This document shows positions 34,713 to 46,159 of a stretch of 64,000 nucleotides of DNA, one piece after another. This DNA comes from Microcyclospora pomicola (Eukaryota; Ascomycota; Dothideomycetes; Capnodiales), in assembly GCA_002786065.1 (NCBI GenBank), contig NHNY01000003.1:496001-560000 (forward strand), given 5' to 3'. Position 1 is the stretch's first letter. Every line of letters starts with the position of its first letter. The notes under the pieces were generated by a model that saw only the letters and a program-made list of their open reading frames with translations, searched no databases and was not told the origin of the DNA. Position numbers and translations under genes: made by a program.

Positions 34713-35800
34713 TCACAAGCCGAGCGCGGAGGAGATGCCGCTGGTGAGGTTGTTCAGCGCCTCGGAGCCACCGACGAGGACCTCGAAGAGATCTTTGTAC
34801 GAGTCACTGTCAAATGTCAGCCCAACACGTATTGAAAATCAAGAAATCTCGCGTCATCATGTCAACTTACGCAACAACCGTGACACCTTCAGGCGCCGCC
34901 GCCGGATTCGCCGCGTCGAGCTCGAGGATCATGGCGCCGAGCGTCGTCAGCGTCACGGCGTCCTTGCTCGGGCGCCATCCGAGCGCGTACGGCAGCTTCT
35001 CCTGCTCGAACATGCTGCGGATGTACTTGACGTTGGTGACGCCGGAGTCCGCGTCGCCCATGGTCTGCAGGTACAGGCTGGTCTCGCCGTAGCTGAGGAT
35101 GAACTCGCGGGCGCCGTAGACGACCTCCGGGTTGCGGGACAGCGAGTCGTTGACGCGCGCCCACTTGGCATCCGAGGCGGTCTGGATGGAAGTGTAGCTG
35201 CTGCCGGCGAAGTGCGACAGCACCTGCTGCCAGTTCGGGTTGTAGAAGCTGTAGTCATTGCCGAAGTAGGCGTCCTGACGCGACAGCGAGGCGTCGTGCT
35301 CGATCGGGAAGTTGTGCTGGTCCAGGTCGTTCAGGTCGAAGCTGCCGCCGAGTGGGGAGGGTGAGGACAGTAGACCGGCGGCGCCGCTGTGGGAGGAGTC
35401 AGACAAGGGTTGGACAGTAATACGATATCACTCAGGTGCGTACATGACCGTGGTAAAGTCCGCGCCGATGTTCATCCCCGCGGCCAAGCCTTTGAGAAGA
35501 TGGGGGATAGTCATGTTACGGCCATCGTGGTGAATAAACCCATGGTTGGCCAAGGTGTTCAGACCCGGGCACGGCGAGCGGACTTTGGATGTTCGTCAGC
35601 TGCGATCCCATGTTCAAACAGCCAATACAGCAATCATTACCATCATTCGCCCCGGGAGCTTTCCAGTTGGTGTATCGAGGGTCGCCTTCTGGAGCTGGCT
35701 TGAGTCCCAGCAGCAGACTGGCGATTTCACCAGGGTCTAGCAAGTTCTGCGCCGTGGCGGCAGAAGTCAATGCCAATGCGAGCAGGAAACGTCCAGCCAT
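34713..35800 (-). CDS. secreted heme-thiolate peroxidase (short unspecific peroxygenase type)
   Basis: Four exons (35800-35641, 35582-35444, 35386-34871, 34806-34713) encode 302 residues; the introns are 58, 57 and 64 bp. The N-terminus MAGRFLLALALTSAATAQ is a signal peptide. Splicing the first intron restores NDVRSPCPGLNTLANHGF with the family PCP motif; C58 should be the axial heme thiolate. The second exon junction leads to a conserved FDLNDLDQHNFPIEHDASLS segment, with E129-H130-D131, the EHD signature that marks short peroxygenases rather than long ones (EGD). A Glu in ILSYGETSLYLQ may be the acid-base residue. The last exon (DSYKDLFEVLVGGSEALNNL) was found by taking the GTAAGT that overlaps an apparent stop. 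These enzymes use hydrogen peroxide to oxygenate or halogenate varied substrates outside the cell; the substrate here is unknown. Confidence 0.9.
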
Positions 35801-36693
35801 TGTGAATATGAGTTTGATGTTTGAAGATCACGGAAATCAGAAGATCAGAGATGAGCCCAAGATGTTCAACGGTGAAGAAAGAGATGCAGAGTTAGGCTTC
35901 TCGACCTCGAAACGAGCGATCATCCTCGCGCATTTCCGCCCATTATTGCTGCACTGCGTAGGTGGCAGACGGCCAACCACATGACGACGGCGGGGATGAA
36001 AGACTTGCGGCTGTAGTAGGATCGGACGGGTGGCGCTAAGATAGATTGTATTGCTTGATATGGAATTCATGATTTCCGCACGCTTTGGTTGGTCATGTCG
36101 ACGTCAAGTGGTGTGTCCGTCGAAGCGTGGCGTCGATTAGCATGAGCGGGCGGGATTTTGGGTTGTGTCGATCTCCTGCAGAAGCGGAGGTGAAGGTTGA
36201 TCCTCGGTTGTCGATCTGACAAATAATCTGATTGCGATTGGAGAGGTCACGGACGGCCGGAGATACGTACATTACGCTTGTAGCCAGTGTGGATGAGTTT
36301 ATCTTTGTAGCATATCTCTTTGCTAGAGACAAGATGACGCAACATTCGTGATGAGATTGATACACGGCTTCGAGACCTGAGATGTAGTTACATGTAGTAG
36401 ACTTGCGCTGCTTCTCAGGAGCAGAAGCATCATTTCACCATGACACTCGATGTTCTTATGCCCATATCCGCCCTTTGAAACAGTGCAAGCTGTCGAGACA
36501 ATTGTCAAGCAACAAAGTTACCTGTAAGGATGATATCTACGGAGTACAGGCCTAACGCTTTTCACCGGGCCACAGTCTTGGAAATTGGTATCGATCTAGG
36601 TCTGCACTCGCTTACACATTCAATCATATATGAGTTGACTGCAACATGCAAAGTGACCATTTACGCACCCATAAACATCGCCAGAAAATGCTG
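35801..36693. other. 0.9-kb intergenic region
   Basis: It is the upstream region of the peroxygenase gene and the 3' flank of the minus-strand gene ending at 36694. No gene was seen. Confidence 0.45.
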
Positions 36694-37713
36694 CTAAGCA
36701 CCCAGCAGCTTCCTGAGCTCAGCATAATACTCCTGCTTGGCCTCTTCGACGCCTACTTTGCGGTTGCCACGCCAAGTCTCAAAGTTCTCCGGACTCAGCA
36801 CGATGACATTCAAGGCGGCGTCCTTTCGTCCTTTGGCGGTCCCATACGCTTCGAGGAAGTGGTGAGCGTTGCGGTACAAGTACCTCGCGACTGACTGCGG
36901 GTTTCTTCCCCAGTGGATGCGAGAGTTCAGGGTCAACGTGGTGAGGTTGATGCACTGTGCGAGCATGGCAAATACACAAAAGTTCATGGCTCGATGGACG
37001 CCACGTCCGCCGCCCCAGGATCGCACTGTAAGGTCTGACAATCGGCTGCAGTTTCTTGGTCCAATGCTCGCGAGGAATGAGTGCAGCGCGTACAGATCTG
37101 CAAACTCAAAGCGCTGGCCGTACAGAAATGCGGCACCCTCGTCATGAATCTGCTTGTTTGCCGCCAACAGTGAAGGCGCGAATGGGTTGACCGGAGGGTC
37201 TATCATTGTTTCCAAGACCTTGTCCCCCGTCACAGAGTCACGTCTGCAACGTGTTTGGGTGATAGGAGCATCGCGTTCGATGGTACGACGATAGGCCCTG
37301 GTCTTGGTATGTAGGCGGACGGAATGGTCTGTCAGAGCATAGTCGTAGATCATGTATCTCAGCTCTAATGGCAGGGTCAAGAATGGAAACGGCTTCGCAC
37401 AAATCTTTTGCTTCGATACTTCAGCACGCCTCACTCGTTTTGCTTCTCTCTTTGCTGCGATGGCTTTCCTGGATGCTTTCTACGGCTACCTTTAGTACAA
37501 TCACTGGCAATCGGGATGTTTTGTTCGTACCTTGCCGTATTCTGCATCGTCATCAATGGTTGCTACTTCATCGTCGTTCTCATCGATATCTCCTTCCTCA
37601 AAGATGGCCTCCTCAAGGTCGTCGAAGAGCGATTGATCAAGCTCGTCGTTGTCCTCTGCATAAGAGATCTGGGCACGCTTGCGCTTCCCAAGGAGCGGTT
37701 GCATGTTTGCCAT
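36694..37713 (-). CDS. F-box/2EXR-like fungal protein
   Basis: Two exons (37713-37531 and 37479-36694) encode 322 residues. The 51-bp intron (GTACGA to CCGTAG, with TACTAA as probable branch) joins a short acidic first exon (MANMQPLLGKRKRAQISYAE, then DDLEEAIFEEGDIDENDDE) to a basic stretch and then FPFLTLPLELRYMIYDYAL. That last segment is the start motif of a large, uncharacterised fungal family resembling F-box or 2EXR domains. The remainder includes PSLLAANKQIHDEGAAFLYG, also typical of the family. The role is unknown; a substrate-adaptor function in ubiquitin ligation is often suggested but not shown here. The first exon is supported by the nuclear-localisation-like KRKR and by the good splice fit. 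Confidence 0.78.
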
Positions 37714-38337
37714 GATTTGGACGATATTGGTGAACGGTGGGAGCCTTTACGGTTCGTGTGATCGCTCTGAATGGCAGCAAGACACGAAACAAACACGATA
37801 TCACATGGTCTAAATACTTGCCATTGTGAGCTGCTCCGCCTCATGAAGCACGAGCTAGCCAGGCATCAGCGGCTTCTCATTGGTCCACGACAACGATCCA
37901 GTGGCAACATCAGGCAGGAGCAGCATTGGCGACCACTGCTTCCGAATCAGGAAGTCAGTGGTGAATCAATGCCAAAGTGAAGTGTTGCTTGATGGTGAAG
38001 ACATAACGGCGATGAAGTAAGATGTCTTGCGCTGATGTGTCGCAATCCCCATTGTTCTCCCCACTTTGCCGACTTGACTGCCGCCCCGGATTCCGGAAGA
38101 ACACCCGCCGCAATTGCCGTTGACGGAAGAGCCAACACCCTGTCACGATTATGTGAGGATATATGAATACACGAAGGGTATAGCAAGTCTACGACCTCGC
38201 ATTGTCCATACATTCTGGGAAAGAAGTCGTGAGTGATTTCAGAAGTTGTCAGTTCTTGTTCGAAACCAGGAGTGAAGCGTCTAAAAGCACGAGTCAACTA
38301 GAGCTACAACCTGACACTCACGAACCGGTAATTGAGC
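37714..38337. promoter_or_regulatory. divergent intergenic region upstream of SCOT
   Basis: The region of 624 bp separates the starts of the F-box-like gene and the CoA transferase gene and should contain both promoters. No specific element was identified. Confidence 0.45.
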
Positions 38338-40027
38338 ATGGAGTTCGCATACACATTCGCACCGCGCTTTGCACGCGTATCATCAGTACAGATTCGATTG
38401 GTTCAGCAAAGTAGATCCTCATGGCGAGCCAAGCAGCAATTTAGCAGTCCTCGCTGCTTCGCAACAAGCTCGATACTCCTCCGGACAGCTCAGGGTGGCG
38501 CACCGTCGAAAGTTCGTGGCCAGAGCAAGATCTTCGACTCCGTCGATGAGGCTGTCGCAGACGTCCAGTCCGGGTCAACACTGCTGAGTGCGGGTTTTGG
38601 ACTGTGTGGCACTGCTGAGACCATCATCGCGGCGTTAGCCCGCAGAGGTCCTGAAAATCTTCATTCTTTGACTGCTGTCTCGAATAATGCTGGCACGGCT
38701 ATCGGAGGCGGCTTGTCGCCCCTCGTTGCATCGGGACAGGTTAGTCGCGCAATTTGCAGCTTTCTAGGAAACAACAAAGCACTGGAGAAGAGATACTTGA
38801 CCGGCCAGATTGCGATCGAGCTCACCCCACAAGGCACCCTGGCTGAGAAGCTTCGATGCGGTGGTGCTGGCATTCCAGCTTTCTTCACTCCCACTGGTGT
38901 CGACACATACATTCAATCTGGTCAAATCCCCGTGAGACTTAACGGTTCTGAGGTCATTGAGGCTGCCAAAGCTCGAGAGACTAGAATATTCGACGGCCGG
39001 GTCTACAACATGGAGACTGCAATCAAAGGCGATGTTGCCATTCTGCGCGCACACAAGGTCGACGAAGATGGCAACTGCATGTTTCGGTACACCACCAAGT
39101 CGTTTGCGCCACTCATGGCCAAAGCTGCCAAGGTCGCCATTGTCGAAGCGGAACACATTGTAAAGACCGGAGAGCTCAAACCTGAAGACATTGATCTCCC
39201 TGGTATCTTCATCGACCGGATAGTGCAAGCGACTGCGGACAAGATTGTCGAGGTGAAGATGCTACGACCAAGCGACGAAGGGGCGGAAGCAGAAGATGGT
39301 AAAGATGAAGCTGTGATCCGTCGCAATCGCATCGCTAAGCGTGCTGCGAAAGAATTGAAGCCTGGTTTCTACGTAAATCTTGGTGTTGGCATGCCCACAC
39401 TTGCGCCTTCATTCCTCCCACCAAACAGCGAAGTGTGGATCCAAAGCGAGAACGGCATCTTGGGTATGGGTCCGTACCCCACAGAGCAGGAGCTGGATGC
39501 CGACATCATCAACGCCGGCAAGGAGACAGTCACCCTCATTCCTGGAGCAAGCACCTTTGACAGCAGCGAATCCTTCGGCATGATCCGCGGCGGCCACATT
39601 GATGTCTCTGTGCTGGGCGCTCTACAAGTGGGCGCAAACGGCGACCTTGCAAATTACATGATCCCCGGCAAAGTATTCAAGGGTATGGGCGGTGCGATGG
39701 ATCTCGTTTCCAACCCAGACGAGACCAAGATCGTGGTGCTCACCGACCACGTGGCCAAGGATGGCAAGCCGAAGATCGTGCAACACTGCACCCTTCCGCT
39801 CACCGGTGCGAGATGTGTCAGCACGATCATTACAGATCTGGTAAGTGACACTCCGATGGTTCAAGCTGAAGTATTCGCTGATTGAATTGTAGTGTGTGTT
39901 TGAAGTAGACCGAAAGAAGGGCTTCCTCACATTGACCGAGCTCGCGCCGGGTGTCGAAATTGATGAGGTCAAGCAGAAGACCCACGCGAAGTTCGAGATT
40001 GCGAAGGATCTGGGCAGGATGGAGTAG
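38338..40027 (+). CDS. succinyl-CoA:3-ketoacid CoA transferase, mitochondrial
   Basis: Two exons (38338-39840 and 39893-40027) encode 545 residues. The 52-bp intron (GTAAGT to TTGTAG) is itself open in frame, so reading through it gives a misleading alternative C-terminus. The Arg/Ser-rich first 50 residues look like a mitochondrial presequence. The enzyme moves CoA between succinyl-CoA and acetoacetate. The alpha part carries [19 protein letters not shown] and [20 protein letters not shown]; the beta part carries [13 protein letters not shown] and the active-site motif [12 protein letters not shown] with E371 as the expected catalytic glutamate. [20 protein letters not shown] and [15 protein letters not shown] complete the family pattern. 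Both halves are fused, as in eukaryotic SCOT. Leucine catabolism yields acetoacetate, linking it to mccB and ivdA at 5-8 kb. Confidence 0.95.
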
Positions 40028-40464
40028 AATATGTTTGTAAAAAGCAGGGCGTACGGGTGAAGGAGTCAATGTTGTAACCTATAGACAGGCATTGCCACTG
40101 TGAACTTTACTGAAAAAGCCTGGGACTGAACGTTTCAAGAATGGAAAACCTACCCTTTGACATTTCTCAAGCTACAGCCAACCTTTTTGCACAAGCGCTG
40201 CGTTCTCACAACTCCTGAGATATATGTAGATGTTGTGTGTACATCACTTACAAGGTAAGCGAGGTCAGTGTTCAGGTCGGCATGTCGAGGAAAAGGTTCC
40301 GCAATTTCCGCAGAAGTCGGCAATGATTGTTCCGAGGACCAACGGGCAGAACAATCATCATCAAGCACGACGAACGTAGCAAATCCAGCACCTACTATGT
40401 GATCACGACTTACACGATCAAACAATCTTCGTGATTCTGAAAAACGACCCTTCTTGCACAAACG
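40028..40464. other. 437-bp intergenic region
   Basis: It lies between the SCOT stop codon and the start of the AhpD-like gene on the same strand. No feature was recognised. Confidence 0.45.
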
Positions 40465-41503
40465 ATGTCTAAACTCTCCGAACCGCTCAAGGCTTTCATA
40501 AACGCCACCCACGCCCGACCGAATACCACGCCTGCATCCAAACAGATCGCATCAGTATACGAGAAGATCGCGAACGATGCTCAGTCACGGAAAGTCGGGC
40601 TACCAGTCTGGTTATGTGCTTCGGTGATTACGAATCTTCATGCTCGCAGATGCGATAGACTGCTGACCTGGGCCAGACTGCTGCAACCATGACGATGAAC
40701 TCACCGGAGTCGCTGCTACAACTTTATGGTCTAGCGACGTCGTCGAAGCATGGAGGTAACGGCGTGTATGCCGCGGAGTTGATGCGCGAGGTGGGCTTGA
40801 AGTGCATCGGATTCAATGGTGTAAGCTGTTCATGCTCCATCGCAGCGAGCGCATGCCAAATACTGAGACGAATGGCAGGTACCACGAACCATCAACAGTC
40901 TGGGCGCATTCCATGCAGGCCTCCCAGAAGACATCAAAGCCGAGCTCACGAAGCGTCAGCCAAGAAGGTATAGCAGGGTGGAACACGACGCGATCAAGCT
41001 ACACGCCAACTAACGCACTCCATAGAGCACTTTCACCACAAAACATCGACGACGCGCTCAAGCGTGGCAATGGCCTGTGGGACAGCATCTATCACCCTCT
41101 CACCAAGAAGTTGACCGCGAAGCTGGGCCAGTCACACCCAGATCTTCCCGTACATATCATTGAGTCCGAGTACGGTACTTTGTTCTCCGATCCAGCCTCT
41201 CCAACGGATCCCAACCAACCGAATGTCGGTCGGGTACTGACCTCCGTGGTGGCTGTGGCTTGTCTACGTGCTCAGACTGGCGTGGGTCCGCAAGTTATCA
41301 GCCACGTTTTTGGTCTGAGAAAGTCTTTTGAGGATGGCACGGCAGAGCCCGAAAGCGAGATCGCGGGCGGTAAATGGTTAGCTAGTAATGAGGGTAGTCT
41401 ATGGCTCTTGGAGCAGGTCGATCGGATCGTAGAGGCTATTGGTGGTGAACGGGGAAGTAGTTTTGCCCCCGGCTTTGACAAGACTGTCAAGGCGAAGTTG
41501 TAA
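40465..41503 (+). CDS. AhpD-like/carboxymuconolactone decarboxylase-like protein
   Basis: Four exons (40465-40623, 40677-40820, 40879-40967, 41026-41503) encode 289 residues; the introns are 53, 58 and 58 bp with CTGAC or CTAAC branch sites. The splicing is supported by continuous family-like sequence: [52 protein letters not shown] and [20 protein letters not shown] followed by [16 protein letters not shown]. This pattern matches fungal proteins with an AhpD-like fold that I recall as hypothetical or CMD-like. The classical CxxC-H active site of AhpD is not apparent, so a peroxidase role is not claimed. There is no targeting signal. Family assignment is moderate; the gene model is strong. 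Confidence 0.75.
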
Positions 41504-41981
41504 AATGTATGCGACAGCCTACAAATTCATGACGGCGCTCTTGTGAAGATCTCCCACACATATAAGCTTGAGAAGAGAGTCTCGGCGCCCTTGAATGTGT
41601 TTCTTGAATGTCTCGTGGGCAACATCGACGCTATAGGTATTTGTGTGTGCCAACTCCACTCCATGGGATCCGTTATCTCCGCCGGTCCACTCACTGACAT
41701 CCTTATCACTGCACTCCACACAGAACACTTCGCTGTGCGCAACCTCACTCGTCAAAATCTCCAATGATGTTGTCCCGTACCGATTATCTCGGTGGACAAG
41801 GGTGCGAGTCAGCAATGGTGAGACAGAGTAGTGGCACAATCTGCTCAACGGTCTTCCTTTGCATACATGCGTGCGATAGACACTGCAAACACAAGCTTTA
41901 ACAGCTATCCATCTCTTCTCCATCCTCTAGTCCTTCCATAATTGCGCGTAGGGGTTCATAAGCTCGAAAGACAACGTGACC
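41504..41981. other. 478-bp intergenic region
   Basis: This is the upstream region of the MFS transporter gene. Short frames on both strands are not supported. Confidence 0.45.
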
Positions 41982-43857
41982 ATGGGCGTCTCCAGCACAA
42001 ACGATGACCAAGATGTCACATCTCCCATTCCCGGCACGGTCCATTTGGTGGATCTCGAAGGCACCATGGCTGTGAAGCACAGCAAAGGCGCAAACAGAGA
42101 TGTCGTCCTCATTCCCGCCCCCTCTGCAGACCCAGATGATCCTGTATGTTCTATGTCGCTCTATGTTCACGAGTTCAATGGAGCTACTTGTACTAATCAC
42201 GAAAAGCTCAACTGGTCTCCCGCGCGAAAACTGCTGTCTACGACGTGTATGGGCGTGTACACTCTGATGGTCGGCATCGCCTCAGCTGCAATCTACTCCG
42301 TTCTTGGGCAGATCTCTGCAGATACTGGATTGACCTTGGGCGATTTGAATGCTGGGACGGGGTATGTTGATGTTGTCCATGTTCGCCTCGCATCCATTTT
42401 GCTAACCACATCATAGTTATATGTTTTTGGCCTTCGGCTGGGTACACAGATCAAGTTGATTCTCTGATTCGCTATAGTATCTAATGCTTGCTACAGGGAT
42501 GTCTGTTCTGGCAACCGCTTGCTCTGCAATACGGCAAGCGGCCTGTGTACTTGATCAGCATACTCGCGACAATGGGCATACAAGTCTGGGCGCCGTACAC
42601 CAACAGCAACAGCCAGTGGATCGCCAACAAAGTGCTGCAAGGCTTTTTCGGTGCTCCGATCGAGTCTCTGTGCGAGATAAGTGTCACTGATATGTGCGTT
42701 CCTCGGGCACACATGGTCATTTGGTACGAGCTGACAAGATCTCCAGCTATTTCCAGCATGAACGAGGAACGTACATTGGCTTGTATGCTCTGTTACTTGC
42801 CGGGTCGAATTTCTTCGCTCCGATCATTGCCGGCTTCATTGAGCAAGGTCAAGGTTGGAAGTGGGTTCTCTACTGGTGTGCCATCTTTTGCGGCATCGGC
42901 TTCATCTTCCTGTTCTTCTTCATGGAAGAGACAAACTACAGCCGTCATGTAATGCTCGGCCGCACTGAAGAGCAGCAGGCGCGAACCTCGTCGATCACTC
43001 AACATGTCGATGGCGAGAAGGCGCAAGTTGGGGACAGTTCAGAGCCAGCCGAAGACGATGTGACGCCCGCATATCGCCGAAAGACGTACCTCGACAAGAT
43101 GAAGTTTTTTCGCACCGCCGATCTGCGCAAGCCGAACCGTCTAGCAGGCATGGTTGCAAGACCTCTCATCTTCCTCACGTTTCCAGTCATCGCGTACGCC
43201 GGGTTCTCGTATGGCTCGAATCTCGTGTGGTTCAACGTCCTCAACGGCACAGCATCTCTGATCCTGGGCGGAGCGCCATACAATTTCCCAGCATGGGCTG
43301 TCGGACTGTCGTATGTCTCACCGCTAATCGGTGTGTTCATAGGTAGCTTCTACACGGGCTGGATTGGAGACCGAATTGTGCTGTGGATGGCTCGACGAAA
43401 CCACGGTGTTATGGAAGCCGAGCATCGATTGTGGCTGTTCCTGCCGTCGTTGCTCTTGATCCCCTTCAGCTTGATCTTGTGGGGAGTCGGTGCCGCGCAC
43501 GCCGTCCAGTGGTTCGGCTGCGTATTTGCCATGGGCGTCATTGCGCTGACAAACACCGTGGGCCTCCAGCTCTCCGTCTCATACTGTATCGACAGCTACA
43601 AAGACTTGTCCGGCGAAGCCATCGTCACCGTCATCCTGATCCGGAACACCATGTCGTTCGCGATCGGCTATGGCATCACGCCATGGGTCACGGACATGGG
43701 TTTACAGAATGCGTTCATTGTCGCCGCCCTCGCGGGGATGGCGCAGTGCGCTACTTTCTTCCTCTTCGTCAAATACGGGAAAAGCCTGAGGAAACGCAGT
43801 GTGACTAGATATGCGAAGTATGTCGAGAAGATGGCGAGTAGCGGCCTGGTGCATTGA
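41982..43857 (+). CDS. major facilitator superfamily transporter (DHA1-like)
   Basis: Five exons (41982-42143, 42207-42361, 42417-42441, 42497-42693, 42747-43857) encode 549 residues; the introns are 63, 55, 55, 53 bp. The third exon is only 25 nt and encodes YMFLAFGW, which joins AGTG to GCLFWQPLALQYGKRPVYL in exact family order. The cytosolic N-terminus ends in PSADPDDPLNWSPARKLLST, a typical fungal DHA1 lead-in. Hydrophobic segments consistent with 12 helices follow, including TLMVGIASAAIYSVLG, GLYALLLAGSNFFAPIIAGF, VLYWCAIFCGIGFIFLFFFM and IGVFIGSFYTGWIGDRI. A long polar loop sits near residues 265-320. The substrate cannot be read from sequence. The gene is not part of a visible biosynthetic cluster. 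Confidence 0.9.
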
Positions 43858-44299
43858 TAGTTTCGTTATACTGCTAGACATCAATGGGCCATCTCCAACT
43901 GAATCGATCTTAAGAGTGACGCAGTAGTGGAGCAGTTCATGTATCAATGACATTCGTTCCAGCTAGTATACTGCGGCCCTTAGTGTGTATACTCTAGAGA
44001 ATTTGTTCGAGGCTGAGATTTGATCATATGGCAGAAATACTGCACACGACATGTCTTCTAGCAGTATCGCTCTTTCACGAACCGTCTTGTATTCGTGGTT
44101 CGTGTTAGATCTCCGCATTTCCCAGTCCATGCTCACCTTCATCTGCCATTCCTACCATTCGTGGCGCAGTCCCTGAACGGTGGTTCACAGGAAGGAACGT
44201 GGAGGTGATAACAATGAATGCTCCAGATGAACCGCGCTTGCACAGTATCCCGATTCCAGTTGTGATTCGCGATATGCGACATAGCATGGTTCAGGTCCT
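43858..44299. other. 442-bp convergent spacer
   Basis: It lies between the 3' ends of the transporter gene and the minus-strand F-box-like gene. No feature was recognised. Confidence 0.45.
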
Positions 44300-45194
44300 T
44301 CAATAGTACATCGTGCGACTGCGAGGATCCGGATTCCACTCCTCGCGCTCGATGCTCAATTTTAGCTCCTCCATAAGCGGGAGCATCGCCTGCATGTACG
44401 CTTCCTCGTCCATGGTGTCCCTGGCCGGGCACGCTCGTAGCGTGAAGCTTTGCGCCAACTCATCGTACTTCCACGACCACCACACCTTCTCTGGACTCGG
44501 CGGGTCAACCAGATACCGTTCGTGATGGTCATGTTTCATGATCAGTCCGATCAGACGGTTATACCACGTCCGGAAACTCCCCTTGACCCGCGCGGCGTTG
44601 CGCACAAAGACAAAGCGCCGCACGCCCTGCAGATTCCGCAAGAGCTTGACGAGATCGGTGGTGAAGTCCATGAGGTAGTGCCAGGGGCTGGATCGATGGA
44701 GGATGATCGTCAACGAGTCAAGATTGAGCAGTGGCATGCCAAAGGCGTGTTTGCCCCAGTCCTGCAACTTGCGGAACTGTCGTTGATCGGCGACGAAAGA
44801 GATCGAGCGGAGAGCGGCGATCTGTCGCGAGTGCAGCACGGCTAGACGCTCGGGGATGTCTCCAAAGAGAGAAGCGTAGACGAATGCAGTACGAGTCAAG
44901 GCGAAGTAGCGAGCATCGTGATAGAGCTGGCGGCAGGTGAAGAGCGGTGCCAGACAGGTGCTGGCGTCATAGTGCTCGTTCAACAGGATGCCGCCAGTGG
45001 CATGTTGGTTGTCAAAGCACTTTGGAGACGATACCGAGTCCTCGAAGACATGTTCAAGGATAAGCATTCGTATCTACGAGATGTGAGCTACTCATGTTTA
45101 TACATGGAGGGTTCTGGGGATCATAGACCTCGGCGGGGAGAGACAAGAGACAGCACTCTCGGCTGGGCGCTGTCTCGACAGGACAGCGATTCAT
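44300..45194 (-). CDS. second F-box/2EXR-like fungal protein
   Basis: Two exons (45194-45129 and 45073-44300) encode 279 residues. The join gives CCLLSLPAE then IRMLILEHVFEDSV, which matches the LPAEIR motif opening this fungal family; without splicing the frame breaks off. The 55-bp intron has an unusual donor, GTCTAT, and a TAG acceptor. The remainder (APLFTCRQLYHDARYFALTR, RQIAALRSISFVADQRQF) fits uncharacterised fungal proteins in which a short F-box-like start is followed by a leucine-rich, poorly conserved body. The upstream exon may extend further, because the frame stays open before ATG 45194. The function is unknown. It has the same general layout as the gene at 36694-37713 but little sequence in common beyond the motif. 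Confidence 0.68.
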
Positions 45195-46159
45195 GGTCAA
45201 GTCGACGATACTTTGGAGCCCTCGCAACTGATTCAGCTTCCTCTCTGTCTCTTTCTTCTGCGTCCGTGGTTGCCGGTGAGTTGATAAGCTTGCTGGTTGG
45301 CATTGACATACCTACCTTATCGTCCTACATTCGGAGGGGTCCACCCCGCCTGCCGCTTTCGGACAGACAGCTGCATGTATCAATGTATAGTCACGGATAA
45401 GTATCACCACGTGACGCCAAAGCAATGCGGCTTTACGCTCGATGGCTTGGAAAGACACAACCACAAGAACATAATGGCTCGACTGCCTTGAAGGGTGGTG
45501 GTGGCTTCGACCAAGATGCCGACGGGGCTTTGTATAAGGTGGATAGGACCGAAGTGATCAAGATTTGAGGTTAGCAGCTGCAACTTACAATTGCCACAAC
45601 GGGCATAGCGAGCAGCGGTGCCACCGAGATGGCGTCCTACCGGACGACATTCCCGCGGTATCTCAAATCGCACGACTGCTACTGTATGATAGGTATAGTC
45701 TCTATATAAAACGCTGGTTGAAGTAAGGTGAGTATGGTCGTCAGACATCATTAGCAAAGGGCTTCTCAAGACATATTTCGCGCAGATCCTAAGACAACAA
45801 GAGTTTAGGCGAACCAACTAATAAAAGATCTCATGTCTTGTGCTAGCGATCGGGCATTCGGCAGGACACCGCTATATCATGAAAGCTGCAACGATAGCAA
45901 ACGATCATCATTGCTCACCATGCCGAGACCAATGAGGTTGGTGATGTTGTGAAGCAGTCGGTGCATAGCTCATTGCCGACAGATCGATGCAACCATTGTC
46001 AAAGTCTAGGCACCGGACTTGCAGTGGCATGGTCTCAACACACGACATCGACATACAATGCAATATTTGGTGTTCATATAGATCGCATTGTCATTTCATA
46101 TTTGTATATCAAGAGTTCCACAGTCTGATAGTCTTCATCTCTCATCGTCGCAGGCATGT
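45195..46159. other. 0.97-kb intergenic region
   Basis: It is upstream of the second F-box-like gene and downstream of the small cysteine-rich gene. No supported gene was found. Confidence 0.45.

Noticed and set aside
34430-35406. Plus-strand frames over the peroxygenase gene
   Set aside because: They are shadows of the GC-rich minus-strand gene with no independent support.
39841-39892. In-frame extension of SCOT ([14 protein letters not shown]) at the end of exon 1
   Set aside because: It starts with GTAAGT and ends TTGTAG; removing it restores the conserved SCOT C-terminus.
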